A DNA stretch of 64,000 nt from Sphingomonas sp. Y38-1Y (GTDB lineage Bacteria; Pseudomonadota; Alphaproteobacteria; Sphingomonadales; Sphingomonadaceae), in contig NZ_CP135916.1 in the NCBI RefSeq assembly GCF_032391395.1, positions 1,178,001 through 1,242,000 on the forward strand. The letters are read 5' to 3'. This document shows positions 35,135-43,861 of this stretch, piece by piece (within the stretch, counting starts at the first letter, position 1; every line of letters begins with the position of its first letter). Below the pieces are notes generated by a model. The model was not told the DNA's origin. It ran no database searches and worked only from the letters and a program-made list of their open reading frames with translations. Made by a program: the position numbers and the translations under genes.

Positions 35135-36175
35135 ATGACACCGCCGATCCATGAGATGACCGACCGCGCGCGCGAGGTGTTCCGGATCGTCGTCGAAAGC
35201 TACCTCGATACCGGCCTGCCAGTGGGGTCGCGGACACTTTCGAAGATGTCTGGCCTCAACCTTTCGCCCGCCAGCATCCGCAACGTGATGCAGGACCTGG
35301 AGGAATATGGCCTGCTCGCCGCGCCGCACACCAGCGCGGGGCGGATGCCGACCGAAAGTGGCCTGCGCCTGTTCGTCGACGGCATGATGCAGGGCCACGA
35401 GCCCTCGCCCGAGGAGCGCGCGGCGATCGAGCGCCAGTCGAAGGAAGGCGGCCCGGTCGAGGAGGCGATCGCCAACACGACCGCGGTGCTGTCGGGCCTG
35501 TCGGCCTGTGCCGGTCTCGTCCTCGTCCCCAAGCGCGAGCCGCGGCTGCGCCAGGTCGGGTTCGTGCCGCTCAGCCACGACAAGGCGCTGGCGGTGCTGG
35601 TCGGGGAGGACGGGTCGGTCGAGAACCGGGTCGTCGACCTGCCGCCGGGGCTGCCTGCCTTCGCGCTGGAGCAGGCGGCGAATTATCTTTCCGCGACGCT
35701 CGCCGGGCGGACGCTCAGCGAAGCGCGCTCGCTACTGGGCCGGGAGATCGCGCGCGAGCGGGCGGCGCTCGATGCGGCGGCGCGCGACCTGGTCGAGCGC
35801 GGGCTCGCCGTCTGGAGCCAGGACGGCGGTGCGCGGCCGGTGCTGATCGTCCGCGGCCAGGCGCGCTTGCTCGACACCGGTGCCGCCGAGGACCTCGACC
35901 GCGTGCGCCAGCTTCTCGACGAACTGGAGGACAAGGAGGAGATTGCGCGCCTGCTCGATTCCGCGCGAGAGGGCGATGCGACGCGCATCTTCATCGGGTC
36001 GGAGAACAAGCTGTTCGCGCTGTCGGGCTCGTCGGTGATCGCCAAGCCGGTGCGATCGCTGGACGGGCGCGTTGTCGGCGTGGTCGGCGTGATCGGGCCG
36101 ACGCGGTTGAACTATGCGCGCGTCGTGCCCATGGTGGACCTGACGGCCGCGACACTGTCGCGCCTCCTCAGCTGA
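35135..36175 (+). CDS. hrcA: heat-inducible transcription repressor HrcA
   Basis: This 346-residue repressor has an N-terminal winged helix (about 1-75, VFRIVVESYLDTGLPVGSRTLSKMSG and ASIRNVMQDLEEYGLL). A GAF-like dimerisation domain and the C-terminal IFIGSEN...GRVVGVVGVIGPTRLNYARVVPMVD follow. It represses chaperone genes through CIRCE elements. No CIRCE lies upstream of this operon, so its targets (groESL and similar) are elsewhere. grpE follows after about 30 bases. Confidence 0.96.
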   Translation: MTPPIHEMTDRAREVFRIVVESYLDTGLPVGSRTLSKMSGLNLSPASIRNVMQDLEEYGLLAAPHTSAGRMPTESGLRLFVDGMMQGHEPSPEERAAIERQSKEGGPVEEAIANTTAVLSGLSACAGLVLVPKREPRLRQVGFVPLSHDKALAVLVGEDGSVENRVVDLPPGLPAFALEQAANYLSATLAGRTLSEARSLLGREIARERAALDAAARDLVERGLAVWSQDGGARPVLIVRGQARLLDTGAAEDLDRVRQLLDELEDKEEIARLLDSAREGDATRIFIGSENKLFALSGSSVIAKPVRSLDGRVVGVVGVIGPTRLNYARVVPMVDLTAATLSRLLS

Positions 36176-36204
36176 TTCAACATTCGACTGACCGACAGGG
36201 GCTT

Positions 36205-36771
36205 ATGGAACACGAAGAAACAACGGCATCGGCGACCGCGACGGCCGACGCCGAGGCACTGCGCGAGGCGACCGCCGACGCCGCACCGGAGGTCGCCGAG
36301 CATGACCGCCACGCCGAGCTTGCCGAGGAACTGGCCGAGGCCAAGCGCCAGGTGCTCTATGCCCAGGCCGAGGTGCAGAACGTCCGCCGCCGCGCCGAGA
36401 AGGAAGCCGCCGACGCGCGCACCTATGCGGCGACCGCGTTCGCGCGCGACATCCTGTCGGTCGCCGACAACCTGTCGCGTGGCCTGTCCGCGATCCCCGA
36501 GGATGTCCGCGGCGAGGAGCGGTTCAAGGGGCTGGTTACCGGCCTGGAGGCGACCGGCCGCGAGCTCGACAGCATCTTCTCGCGCCACGGCATCACCCGC
36601 ATCGCCGCGGTCGGCGAGACGCTGGACCCCAACCGCCACCAGGCGATGTTCGAGGTGCCGACCGCCGACCAGGCGCCCGGCACGATCGTGCAGGAGATTC
36701 AGGCCGGCTACATGATCCGCGACCGGCTGCTGCGCCCGGCGCTGGTGGGCGTGGCGAAGGCGGGGGAGTAA
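36205..36771 (+). CDS. grpE: nucleotide exchange factor GrpE
   Basis: This 188-residue DnaK co-chaperone has an N-terminal acidic Ala/Glu-rich region and a long helix (about 28-80). The beta domain contains FSRHGITRIAAVGETLDPNRHQAMFEVPTADQAPGTIVQEIQAGYMIRDRLLRPALVGVAK, the family hallmark. dnaK and dnaJ are not adjacent. The gene is probably co-transcribed with hrcA. Confidence 0.96.
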   Translation: MEHEETTASATATADAEALREATADAAPEVAEHDRHAELAEELAEAKRQVLYAQAEVQNVRRRAEKEAADARTYAATAFARDILSVADNLSRGLSAIPEDVRGEERFKGLVTGLEATGRELDSIFSRHGITRIAAVGETLDPNRHQAMFEVPTADQAPGTIVQEIQAGYMIRDRLLRPALVGVAKAGE

Positions 36772-36796
36772 GCCATCCTCCGCTCGTCACTTGCTT

Positions 36797-36882
36797 CGTC
36801 ATCCCGGACTTGATCCGGGATCCCGCTTCTTCTCAGGCCTGGGCGAAGGCAGCGGAACCCCGGATCAAGTCCGGGGTGATGG
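36797..36882. repeat. inverted pair of a dispersed 28-base palindromic repeat
   Basis: The unit TCATCCCGGACTTGATCCGG occurs at 36799-36818 with its reverse complement near 36861-36880; together they could fold into a long hairpin with a 30-base loop. Units of this type are scattered through many alphaproteobacterial genomes between genes. Here it separates grpE from glnD and may stabilise the upstream mRNA. Confidence 0.75.
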
Positions 36883-36948
36883 GTTGGAGAGGGTGCGCCA
36901 GATAGCGGTGGTCGCACCCTCCCCAAAGCGCACGCGACTTTTCATCCC

Positions 36949-39714
36949 ATGCGCCTTATCTATCCCAGCATGTCGAACCGCATCGCCACGCTTCCCAATC
37001 GCCGCGCGATCATCGATCGCCGTGTCGTCGCCGACCGGCTTACGGCGGTAGAGGGTAAGGGCGCGGCGCTGCGTCAGGCAGGCACGGTGGTGCTCAAGGC
37101 GGCGCTGGATGATGGCCGCGCCGAGATCGAGCGGCGCTTTGCCGAGCATCCGACGCGTGGCCTCGAAACCGCGGCGTCCTATGCGTTTCTGACCGATCAG
37201 CTGCTCCGGCTGCTGTGGGACTTCACCGTCCAGCGCATCTATCCGAACAACAATCCGACCGCCGCCGAGCGCATGACGCTGATCGCCGTCGGCGGATATG
37301 GCCGTGGCGAGATGGCGCCGCATTCGGACATCGACCTGGGCTTTCTCACCCCTTGGAAACGGACGGGCTGGTGCGAGCAGGTGATCGAATCGATGCTCTA
37401 TGCCCTGTGGGACATGGGGCTGAAGGTCGGGCATTCGTCCCGCTCGCTGGACGAGATGGTCAAGATGGCCAAGTCCGACGTGACCATTCGCACCGCATTG
37501 CTCGAAGGGCGCTACGTCTGGGGGGACACCGCGCTCTATGACGATGCGTCGCGGCGGTTCCGGCTGGAGGTGCAGTCGGATACGCGCGGCTTCATCGGGC
37601 TCAAGCTGGCGGAGCGCGACCAACGGCATCGCAAGATGGGCGACAGCCGCTATGTCGTCGAACCCAATGTGAAGGAGGGGAAGGGCGGGCTTCGCGACCT
37701 CCACACCCTGTTCTGGATCGGCAAGGACGCATACGGCGTCCAGCGCGCGGCCGAACTGGTCGAGAAGGGCGTGCTCGGCGCCGCCGAGTATCGCCGCTTC
37801 CACCGCGCCGAGAACTTCCTGTGGGCGGTGCGCTGTCACCTGCACCTGATCGCCGGCCGGGCCGAGGATCGCCTGACCTTCGACATGCAGCGGGAGATCG
37901 CGGCGCGGATGAACTATGCGGACCGGCCCGGCAAGCTCGCGGTCGAGCGGTTCATGCAATTCTACTTCCTTCAGGCCAAGACCGTCGGCGACCTGACCGG
38001 CGTGTTCCTGGCGCATCTGGACGAGAGCTTCGCCTCGCGCGGGCGGCGGTTCGGGTTGCCGTTTATCCGGCGGAGTCCGCGCAAGATGAAGGGCTTCGTG
38101 CTCGACCGCGGTCGCCTGGCGCTTCCCAACGACCAGTTCTTTCGCGAGGACCCGGTGCGCCTGGTCGAGCTGTTCGCGCTCGCCGACCTGCACGGCGTCG
38201 AGGTCCACCCACAGGCGATGCGGATCGCCGCGCGCGATGCCAAACTGATCGACGATTACCGCACCGATCGGCGCGCCAACGCGCTGTTCATGGACCTGCT
38301 GACGTCCCCGCGTGATCCCGAAACGGTGCTGCGCTGGATGAACGAGGCGGGCGTTTTCGGCCGCTTCGTGCCCGATTTCGGCCGCGTCGTCGCGCAGATG
38401 CAGTTCGACATGTACCACCACTACACCGTCGATGAGCACACGATCCGCGCGGTCGGCCTGCTCGCGCGGATCGAGCAGGGCAAGCTCAAGGACGAGCATC
38501 CGATCTCGACCGCGATCTTCCCGCAGATCGTGTCGCGCCGTGCGCTCTATGTCGCGGTGCTGCTCCACGACATCGCCAAGGGGCGCGGCGGCGACCATTC
38601 GATCCTGGGCGCCGAAGTCGCCGAGCGGCTCTGCCCCCGCTTCGGCCTGACCGCGGCCGAGACCGAGACGGTGGCGTGGCTGGTGCGCTGGCACCTCCTG
38701 ATGTCGGCGACCGCGTTCAAGCGCGATCTCAGCGACTTCAAGACCGTGCTCGATTTTGCGGGCGCGGTGGCGAGCCCGCAGCGCCTGATGATGCTGATGG
38801 TGCTGACCGTGGTCGACATCCGCGCGGTCGGGCCGGGCACCTGGAACGGCTGGAAGCGGCAGCTGATCGGCGACCTCTATGAGGCCGCCGAGGAGGTGCT
38901 GCGCCTCGGCCACAAGCAGCGCGGGCGCGGCGAGCGCGTGGCGGCCAAGCAGGCGGCGTTGGCGCAGGCGCTTGGCTGGGACGACGCAGCGTTCCAAAAG
39001 CTCGTCCGCACGCTCCCCGAAAGCTATTGGGTGGCAGAGCCGCTCGACGTGCTGGAGCGCAATGCGCGGCTGATCGAGCGCGCGGCCAATGCAAAGCTGA
39101 GCGTGGACACGCAGCCGCATCCGGAGCGCGGCGCGACGCTGGTGACGATCTATGCCGCCGACCATCCCGGCATCTTCTATCGCATCGCCGGTGCGATCCA
39201 CGCGGCGGGCGGCAACATCATCGACGCGCGCATCCACACGACGCGAGAGGGAATGGCGCTCGACAATTTCCTCGTCCAGGACCCGCTCGGCCGGCCGTTC
39301 GACGATCCGGGGCAGATCAAGCGACTGACCGCGGCGATCGGCGACGCGCTGCTCAACCGGGCGCGCATCACCGAACGGCTGCGCGCCAAGCCGCTGACGC
39401 GCCCCCGCGCCGACGCCTTCACCATCGAGCCCGCGGTGCTGATCGACAACCACGCGTCGAACCGGTTCACGGTGATTGAGGTCAACGCGCGGGATCGGCC
39501 GGCGCTTCTCTTCCACCTCGCGAATGCGCTCTTCCAGTCGAAGGTGACGATCCATTCGGCGCATGTCGCAACCTATGGCGAGCGGGCGGTCGACACCTTC
39601 TACGTCACCGACCTGATCGGCGATAAAATCGATTCGACCTCGCGGATGCGCAGCCTTGAGCGCAGGCTGATCGAGGCGGCAGCGGGCGAGGGTGCCCTGG
39701 CCGAGGCGGCGTGA
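36949..39714 (+). CDS. glnD: PII uridylyltransferase / uridylyl-removing enzyme
   Basis: This 921-residue nitrogen-status sensor has a nucleotidyltransferase domain with GGYGRGEMAPHSDIDL (about 105-120), a PII-UTase linker domain and an HD phosphohydrolase motif HDIAKGRGGDHS (about 541-553). Two C-terminal ACT domains bind glutamine (about 730-800 and 840-910). It uridylylates PII when glutamine is low and reverses this when glutamine is high. A second in-frame ATG lies 7 codons in (36970). Confidence 0.96.
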   Translation: MRLIYPSMSNRIATLPNRRAIIDRRVVADRLTAVEGKGAALRQAGTVVLKAALDDGRAEIERRFAEHPTRGLETAASYAFLTDQLLRLLWDFTVQRIYPNNNPTAAERMTLIAVGGYGRGEMAPHSDIDLGFLTPWKRTGWCEQVIESMLYALWDMGLKVGHSSRSLDEMVKMAKSDVTIRTALLEGRYVWGDTALYDDASRRFRLEVQSDTRGFIGLKLAERDQRHRKMGDSRYVVEPNVKEGKGGLRDLHTLFWIGKDAYGVQRAAELVEKGVLGAAEYRRFHRAENFLWAVRCHLHLIAGRAEDRLTFDMQREIAARMNYADRPGKLAVERFMQFYFLQAKTVGDLTGVFLAHLDESFASRGRRFGLPFIRRSPRKMKGFVLDRGRLALPNDQFFREDPVRLVELFALADLHGVEVHPQAMRIAARDAKLIDDYRTDRRANALFMDLLTSPRDPETVLRWMNEAGVFGRFVPDFGRVVAQMQFDMYHHYTVDEHTIRAVGLLARIEQGKLKDEHPISTAIFPQIVSRRALYVAVLLHDIAKGRGGDHSILGAEVAERLCPRFGLTAAETETVAWLVRWHLLMSATAFKRDLSDFKTVLDFAGAVASPQRLMMLMVLTVVDIRAVGPGTWNGWKRQLIGDLYEAAEEVLRLGHKQRGRGERVAAKQAALAQALGWDDAAFQKLVRTLPESYWVAEPLDVLERNARLIERAANAKLSVDTQPHPERGATLVTIYAADHPGIFYRIAGAIHAAGGNIIDARIHTTREGMALDNFLVQDPLGRPFDDPGQIKRLTAAIGDALLNRARITERLRAKPLTRPRADAFTIEPAVLIDNHASNRFTVIEVNARDRPALLFHLANALFQSKVTIHSAHVATYGERAVDTFYVTDLIGDKIDSTSRMRSLERRLIEAAAGEGALAEAA

Positions 39715-39727
39715 AGGAGGACGGACG

Positions 39728-40087
39728 ATGCCGGTCGTGGGCCTTGGCGGTTTCTTCTGGCGGGCACAGGATCCCGCTGCGCTGAAATCATGGTATGCCG
39801 AGCATCTGGGTGTCGGCCCGGGACCTGGCGAGTGCTTCTGGCAACCGGAGCCCGGGCCGATGGTGTTCGAGCCGTTCAAGGCGACCACCGACTATTTCGC
39901 CGCCGAAAAGGCATTCATGCTCAACCTGCGCGTCACCGACCTCGACTCGCTGTGCGAGCAGCTCAACGCCGCCGGGATCGCGGTCGAGACGCGAGCCGAG
40001 TGGAACACGCCCGAAACCGGCCGCTTCGCACGAATCCACGACCCGGAGGGCAATCCGATCGAATTGTGGGAGGCACCGGCATCATGA
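39728..40087 (+). CDS. VOC/glyoxalase family protein
   Basis: This 119-residue single vicinal-oxygen-chelate module pairs the N-terminal GLGGFFWRAQDPAALKSWYAEHLG with the C-terminal RIHDPEGNPIELWE. The Glu of IELWE and the preceding His/Glu positions are the usual metal ligands. Substrate unknown. ATG 39728 is chosen because AAGGAGGA lies just before it. It overlaps the next gene by ATGA. Confidence 0.88.
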   Translation: MPVVGLGGFFWRAQDPAALKSWYAEHLGVGPGPGECFWQPEPGPMVFEPFKATTDYFAAEKAFMLNLRVTDLDSLCEQLNAAGIAVETRAEWNTPETGRFARIHDPEGNPIELWEAPAS

Positions 40088-40335
40088 CCCTCAAATGGCT
40101 GCTCGCTGGCGCGCCGCTGCTGATCGCGGCGACCGCCCCGGCGGGGCAGGGGCTCGATACGCCGACGCTCCTCTTGATGGTCACCGCGGTAGTTGGGGTG
40201 GTGGTGCTGCGCGGCGTGCTGATGCGGCGGCATTTGCGCAAGCGGAGGCCGCGACGGACGGGGAGCGAGGGGCCAGGCATGCGGCGTTCGGGCAGCGAAG
40301 ACCCGATCGACGCAGACCGCGATCGGGGCAAGTAG
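40084..40335 (+). CDS. small membrane protein with basic tail
   Basis: This 83-residue protein has two predicted hydrophobic segments (about 4-18 and 28-46). A highly basic stretch (RRHLRKRRPRR) follows and the C-terminus is polar (GSEDPIDADRDRGK). The function is unknown. It is translationally coupled to the VOC gene (ATGA overlap). The length and composition fit a short bitopic or hairpin membrane protein. Confidence 0.6.
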   Translation: MTLKWLLAGAPLLIAATAPAGQGLDTPTLLLMVTAVVGVVVLRGVLMRRHLRKRRPRRTGSEGPGMRRSGSEDPIDADRDRGK

Positions 40336-40340
40336 CCTAA

Positions 40341-40390
40341 CTGCAACTAACTCGCATTAATTGCGACTCGCTATTGCGAGTGACTTGCAT
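40341..40390 (+). promoter_or_regulatory. Fur-like double palindrome before the siderophore receptor
   Basis: TCGCA-N5-TGCGA (40352-40366) abuts ACTCGC-TATT-GCGAGT (40366-40381), with TGCAACTA and GACTTGCAT flanking. AT-punctuated GCGA/TCGC palindromes of this type match alphaproteobacterial Fur sites ahead of iron-uptake genes. It lies about 60-85 bases before the receptor start. Confidence 0.55.
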
Positions 40391-40437
40391 CCTGACACCG
40401 CGGCGCTAAAGCGCGCGGCAGAAGGAGACACGTCCCA

Positions 40438-42540
40438 ATGCCTGCACCGTTGTTGCTCGCCGCCCTGACACTGGCCGCGCCGATCGAGGAAGATCATCAG
40501 ACCGGCCAGGAGATCATCGTCACCGGCGTGCGCGACGAAGCGAGCGAAGACGGCAACTATGGCGTGCGCTCCTCACGCTCGGCGACGCGGCTCGGCCTCA
40601 GCCAGAAGGACACGCCCCAATCGGTGAGCGTCGTCACGCGCGCGCAGATCGACGATTTCCAGCTTCGCGACGTCAATACGCTGCTCAGCACGACGACGGG
40701 CGTCAACGTCCAACAGGCCGAGACCGATCGCACCTATTACACCGCGCGCGGGTTCGAGATCACCAACTTCCAGTATGACGGCATCGGCCAGCCCTTCGCG
40801 TTCGGGCTTCAGAACGGTGCCCTCGATACCGCAACCTATGATCGGGTCGAGGTACTGCGCGGCGCCAACGGCCTCCTGTCGATGACCGGCAATCCGTCGG
40901 CCACGATCAACTATGTCCGCAAGCGTCCGGGCACCGATTTCGCGGGAAGCGTCCTGCTGACCGGCGGCACCTATGATACCAAGCGGGTCGAGGGTGACGT
41001 GACGGTCCCGCTTGCCGCCGACGGCAGCGTGCGGTCGCGGATCGTCGGCGCCTATCAGGATGTCGGCAGCTATCTCGATCGCTACACCGGCAAGCGATCG
41101 GTCCTGTACGGCATCGTCGAGGCGGACCTGACGGACACCACGACGCTGACGATCGGCTATCAGCGGGAGGACAATCGCACCGATGGCGGCCTGTGGGGCG
41201 CGCTGCCGCTGTTCACCGCGCAGGGCAATCCCACCGACTATCCGCGCTCGACGAGCACCTCGGCCGAATGGACGCGCTGGAATATCCTGACGCAGCAGAT
41301 CTTCGGCGACCTGACCCAGGACCTCGGCGGCGGCTGGAGCGCCAAGGCATCGTTCCTGCGCAAGGCGATCGACGAGGATAGCAAGCTCTTCTACGTCTAT
41401 GGCAATCCCGACGAGACGACCGGCGACGGGCTGTTCGCCTATCCCGGCTGGTTCCGTGGGCCGACGCGCGACCTGACGCTCGACGGCTATGTCACCGGCC
41501 CCGTCAACATCGGCGGCCGCGCGCACGAGGTCGTGATCGGCGTCAACCACGGCACCGCCCACCTGATGCAATATTCGAGCTATCCGTCGGCGGGCGCGCC
41601 GCTCCCCGGGACCAGCGCGTTTGACGGCAGCATTGCCGAGCCGACCTTCCCGCCGTTCACGCTCAGTGCCGACTACAACACCAAGCGCACGTCGGTGTAC
41701 GGTCTCGTTCGGTTGAACCCGTTCGATCAGCTCAAGATCATGCTCGGCGGCAACTATACCTGGGTCGAGAGCGGCGGTTACTCGTACGGCGTCGATCGCG
41801 TCTATGACGAGAGCCGCGCGCTGCCGTTCGTCGGCGCGACCTTCGACGTCACACCGACGGTCAGCCTGTACGCAAGCTATGCCGAGATCTTCAATCCGCA
41901 GTTCGAGATCGGCGAGAACTTCTCGATCCTGCCGCCGGTCAAGGGCGACAATCTGGAGGCCGGCATCAAGGGAAGCTGGTTCGGCAACCGCTTCTATGCC
42001 TCGGCCGCGGTATTCCGCGCGACGCAGAACGACCTGGCGGAGGCGTCGATCTTCGACACGACGATTGGGCAGCAGCTCTATCGCCTCATCAACGCGCGGT
42101 CCGAGGGGATCGAGCTCGACGTTGGCGGCCAGCCGCTCGCCGGCCTCAACGTCAATGGCGGCTACACGACGCTGCGGCTTCGCGATCCGGCAACCGACTT
42201 CGCGGTGCGGACCTATGTCCCGCGGCACACCGCGCGGCTGAACGTCACCTACACCCCGCCGTCGCTGCCGGCGGTGACGGTGGGCGGCGCCGTCCAGTAC
42301 CAGAGCGAGATCTCGCGCGAGCAGCGGCCGGCTACCGACACATCGGCGGCGATCCGCACCGCGCAGGGAGACTATGCGCTGGTCGACCTGATGGCGCGCT
42401 GGTCGATCACGCCGGCACTGTCGCTGACCGCCAATGTGCGCAACCTCACCAACGTGAAGTACATCAGCAGCCTCTTCTGGGAGCAGGGCTTCTACGGCGC
42501 GCCGCGGACCGCCAGCGCGACGTTGGGGTTCAAGTTCTGA
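40438..42540 (+). CDS. TonB-dependent siderophore receptor
   Basis: This 700-residue outer-membrane receptor has a short signal sequence and a plug domain with IIVTGVRDE and the segment QKDTPQSVSVVTRAQIDDF, the signature of FhuE/FpvA-type siderophore receptors. VEVLRGANGLLSMTGNPSATINYVRKRP follows, then a beta-barrel ending LGFKF. It probably imports a ferric siderophore. The upstream Fur-like site supports iron control. A terminator follows at 42608-42635. Confidence 0.92.
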   Translation: MPAPLLLAALTLAAPIEEDHQTGQEIIVTGVRDEASEDGNYGVRSSRSATRLGLSQKDTPQSVSVVTRAQIDDFQLRDVNTLLSTTTGVNVQQAETDRTYYTARGFEITNFQYDGIGQPFAFGLQNGALDTATYDRVEVLRGANGLLSMTGNPSATINYVRKRPGTDFAGSVLLTGGTYDTKRVEGDVTVPLAADGSVRSRIVGAYQDVGSYLDRYTGKRSVLYGIVEADLTDTTTLTIGYQREDNRTDGGLWGALPLFTAQGNPTDYPRSTSTSAEWTRWNILTQQIFGDLTQDLGGGWSAKASFLRKAIDEDSKLFYVYGNPDETTGDGLFAYPGWFRGPTRDLTLDGYVTGPVNIGGRAHEVVIGVNHGTAHLMQYSSYPSAGAPLPGTSAFDGSIAEPTFPPFTLSADYNTKRTSVYGLVRLNPFDQLKIMLGGNYTWVESGGYSYGVDRVYDESRALPFVGATFDVTPTVSLYASYAEIFNPQFEIGENFSILPPVKGDNLEAGIKGSWFGNRFYASAAVFRATQNDLAEASIFDTTIGQQLYRLINARSEGIELDVGGQPLAGLNVNGGYTTLRLRDPATDFAVRTYVPRHTARLNVTYTPPSLPAVTVGGAVQYQSEISREQRPATDTSAAIRTAQGDYALVDLMARWSITPALSLTANVRNLTNVKYISSLFWEQGFYGAPRTASATLGFKF

Positions 42541-42548
42541 TCGAAAAC

Positions 42549-42577
42549 CGTCACCCCGGCTCAAGGTCGGGGTGACG
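42549..42577. repeat. hairpin of dispersed CCCCGG-type palindrome after the receptor gene
   Basis: CGTCACCCCG (42549-42558) is paired with CGGGGTGACG (42568-42577). This is a short version of the palindromic repeat seen at 36797-36882 and sits 9 bases after the receptor stop. Confidence 0.6.
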
Positions 42578-42607
42578 ATTGGTGTTGCCGAAACCGGACA
42601 ACGAAAG

Positions 42608-42635
42608 AGGGCGGCCCGAACGGACCGCCCTTTTT
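42608..42635 (+). terminator. intrinsic terminator between the receptor gene and infC
   Basis: AGGGCGG (42608-42614) pairs with CCGCCCT (42625-42631), with four further T residues following on the plus strand. It ends the receptor transcript and also lies 20 bases past the infC stop on the opposite strand. Confidence 0.8.
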
Positions 42636-42654
42636 CTTGGCCTTCAGCGCGAAC

Positions 42655-43197
42655 TCAGCGCGGGGACAGCACCATCAGCATCTGACGGCCTTCCATGCGC
42701 GGATAGCTCTCGACCTTGGCATCCTCGGCGCAATCGGCCTGGACGCGCTGGAGGAGCTGCATGCCGAGCTGGCCATGGCTGAGCTCACGACCGCGGAAGC
42801 GCAGCGTCACCTTGACCTTGTCGCCTTCGCCGATGAACTTGTGGATGTTGCGCATCTTCACGTCGTAATCATGGTCGTCGATGTTCGGACGCATCTTGAT
42901 CTCCTTGATCTCCTGCGTCTTCTGCGACTTGCGCGCGAGGTTCGCCTTCTTCTGCGCCTCGTACTTGTACTTGCCCACGTCGAGGAACTTGGCCACCGGC
43001 GGGTCGGCATTGGGCGACACTTCGACGAGGTCGAGGCCGACTTCCTTTGCCTGATCCATCGCTTCGCGCGTGTACATCACGCCCAGATTCTCGCCGTCCT
43101 GATCGATCACGCGGACGCGGGGGCTCTGGATGAACTCGTTGAAACGAGGGCCGTTCATGGGCGGTGGCGCCATCGGGCGCCGCATCGGGGGACGTAT
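42655..43197 (-). CDS. infC: translation initiation factor IF-3, probable AUA start
   Basis: This is IF-3 of about 176-180 residues. The N-terminal domain carries [21 protein letters not shown] and [30 protein letters not shown]. The C-terminal domain carries [24 protein letters not shown] and [10 protein letters not shown]. The first ATG is at 43185, but AGGAG lies 20 bases from it and 8 bases from an in-frame ATA at 43197. Non-AUG starts (AUU in E. coli) are known for infC and give IF-3 control of its own synthesis, so the ATA is taken as the likely start. Confidence 0.9.
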   Translation of the reverse strand: MRPPMRRPMAPPPMNGPRFNEFIQSPRVRVIDQDGENLGVMYTREAMDQAKEVGLDLVEVSPNADPPVAKFLDVGKYKYEAQKKANLARKSQKTQEIKEIKMRPNIDDHDYDVKMRNIHKFIGEGDKVKVTLRFRGRELSHGQLGMQLLQRVQADCAEDAKVESYPRMEGRQMLMVLSPR

Positions 43198-43281
43198 AGC
43201 TTCTTCTCCTAGGACTATTCCGATCGCGCGATATAGTCGTTCGCACCCGATTTTGGAAGCGCCCCGGCCCGACTTTCGGCT

Positions 43282-43851
43282 TTAGTCCAAGGCGTCGAGG
43301 CGCAAGGTGATGCCGGGAAGCAACAACGGCGCGACTTCGTCATGCGCCTCATATTCCTCGACATCGGCATAGCTGCCGCTTTCCGGCACCCGATGGATGC
43401 GGATCGTCTGGCGGACCGCATCGACGACCCAGTAGTCCCGCACGCCGTAGCGGGCGTAAAGCGGTGCCTTGACCCGCAGATCATAGGGCAGCGAGCTGTC
43501 CGCGACCTCGATGACGAGCAAGAGGTCGGGGCCGCGCAGGTCACGCGGACGGATCGTCTTCGGCGCGACGACCAGATCGGGTTCGAGCAATGTTTCGGGC
43601 GCGAACGTAATCGAAGGTGCGGGGTAGAAGCGGGCCTCGGACGGCACCAATGGCGCCAGCGCGCGGACCAGGCGGCCCTCCATGATCGAGTGCCAGTCCG
43701 CCTTTGCCGCCGCCATCGGCATCACCTCTCCGTCGATCAGCTCGAACCGATCCCCTTCGCCCAGCACACCCGAGTCGGTCAGCGCATAAACCTCGTCCAC
43801 CGTCAGGCGGGCGGGGATCAGCCCTTTGCGGATGTTCTGAAAGACGGTCAT
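43282..43851 (-). CDS. Uma2 family endonuclease-fold protein (DUF820)
   Basis: This 189-residue PD-(D/E)xK-fold protein has DRFELIDGEVMPM at the start of the core, then EPDLVVAP and LLVIEVADSSLPYDLRVKAPLYARYGVRDYWVVD holding the acidic and lysine catalytic positions. Uma2 proteins are abundant in cyanobacteria and found sporadically elsewhere; their biological role is unclear. It follows thrS by 10 bases on the same strand, so it may be co-transcribed. Confidence 0.9.
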   Translation of the reverse strand: MTVFQNIRKGLIPARLTVDEVYALTDSGVLGEGDRFELIDGEVMPMAAAKADWHSIMEGRLVRALAPLVPSEARFYPAPSITFAPETLLEPDLVVAPKTIRPRDLRGPDLLLVIEVADSSLPYDLRVKAPLYARYGVRDYWVVDAVRQTIRIHRVPESGSYADVEEYEAHDEVAPLLLPGITLRLDALD

Positions 43852-43861
43852 GGCCTCCAGC

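Noticed and set aside
36865..39888. 1007-codon open frame antisense to glnD
   Set aside because: This is a shadow frame caused by high GC at third positions; its sequence is Arg/His/Gln-rich low-complexity and resembles no family, while glnD is unambiguous.
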